Part shown: piece by piece, positions 5,169-5,387 of the stretch
Position numbering within the stretch: the stretch's first letter is position 1
How the letters are laid out: every line of letters starts with the position of its first letter
Assembly: GCA_903908785.1 (NCBI GenBank)
Contig: CAIVTL010000041.1
Location: 1-5,387 of the forward strand
Origin: Caldifarciminota bacterium
GTDB taxonomy: Bacteria > Hydrothermota > Tepidihabitantia > Tepidihabitantales > Tepidihabitantaceae
Direction of reading: 5' to 3'
DNA: 5,387 nucleotides
Made by a program: the position numbers and the translations under genes
Notes under the pieces: generated by a model
What the model was told of the DNA's origin: nothing
Databases searched by the model: none
What the model saw: only the letters and a program-made list of their open reading frames with translations

Positions 5169-5387
5169 TTCTGCGTGCCCCGCCAGCCGCTCGATTTCCA
5201 GCACAGCCGAATGCGCGTCCGGCGCGAACCCGTCCGCGCCGATGTTCTGCGCGAACCGCTCGGTTACCGGCGCGCCTCCGACGACGACCTTCACCTTCGG
5301 GCGCAGGCCGGCTTTGTCCAGCAGTTCGATAACTTTGCCCATCCGCGGCATCGTGGTGGTCATCAGCGAGGACATGCCCAGCACCAG
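5157..5387 (-). CDS. Methyltransferase cognate corrinoid protein, C-terminal part (5' end beyond window)
   Basis: 77 codons are visible, ending in TAG at 5159-5157. The residues match the second half of the cobalamin-binding Rossmann domain in MtaC/MtbC/MttC-type proteins: LGMSSLMTTTMPRM (the S-x-L region that contacts the corrin tail, then the TTTM helix start), VKVVVGGAPVTERFAQNIGA (the GG turn) and DGFAPDAHSAV (C-terminal loop and helix). The DxHxxG lower-ligand motif and the N-terminal helical cap would lie right of the window. It would carry the methyl group for the adjacent methyltransferase and be repaired by the RACE protein. The last residues (EVSS) are encoded by the 7-nt repeat array. 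The stop is an amber codon in the same frame as the next gene. The true start is not visible, so in-window start codons such as GTG at 5384 should not be used. Confidence 0.9.
   Translation of the reverse strand: MVLGMSSLMTTTMPRMGKVIELLDKAGLRPKVKVVVGGAPVTERFAQNIGADGFAPDAHSAVLEIERLAGHAEVSS

Overview
This window reads as one minus-strand transcription unit (right to left) from a high-GC anaerobic bacterium. I cannot name the organism. Anaerobic life is inferred from the gene content: a corrinoid protein, a corrinoid methyltransferase, a reductive activator of corrinoid enzymes, and two iron-sulfur proteins of the 2-hydroxyacyl-CoA dehydratase / benzoyl-CoA reductase family. No plus-strand gene, RNA gene, CRISPR array, insertion sequence or promoter is supported, and there is no gene-free stretch longer than a few bases.

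Layout in transcription order: (1) 5387-5157, C-terminal part of a methyltransferase-cognate corrinoid protein, cut by the window edge; (2) 5153-4140, UroD-fold corrinoid methyltransferase of the MtaA/MtbA type with a His-x-Cys...Cys zinc site; (3) 4143-2743, RACE protein ([2Fe-2S] domain plus ASKHA ATPase domain) that would reactivate oxidised corrinoid; (4) 2752-1616, complete 2-hydroxyacyl-CoA dehydratase-family subunit; (5) 1619 to the left edge, one open frame whose first ~350 codons are a second dehydratase-family subunit and whose remainder is the middle and C-terminal part of the AAA+ ATPase RarA/MgsA. Junctions are 3-nt gaps or 4- to 10-nt overlaps, which suggests translational coupling. 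Three of the four visible starts are non-ATG (TTG, CTG, GTG).

Working together: genes 1-3 form a standard corrinoid methyl-transfer module (carrier, methyltransferase, ATP-dependent reductive repair). Genes 4-5 resemble the paired subunits that carry iron-sulfur or double-cubane clusters and do ATP-driven low-potential reductions. Their physical linkage suggests a methyl-transfer process coupled to a difficult reduction. The substrate cannot be read from the sequence, and no dedicated archerase-type activator (HgdC/BcrAD-like) is visible.

Two things stand out. First, the dehydratase/RarA join near 543-572 coincides with a drop in GC (hand count about 67% over 541-900, about 56% over 1-540) and removes essential parts of both proteins, so it is either an assembly chimera or a real gene-destroying rearrangement. 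Second, short in-frame micro-repeats lie inside or across genes: 9-nt GTCNGAC units at two separate loci, a 9-nt GGACCCATG triplet, a pair of 13-nt palindromes GGGGAC-N-GTCCCC, and a 7-nt array spanning the corrinoid/methyltransferase boundary. They look like a genome-level repeat phenomenon acting on coding DNA.
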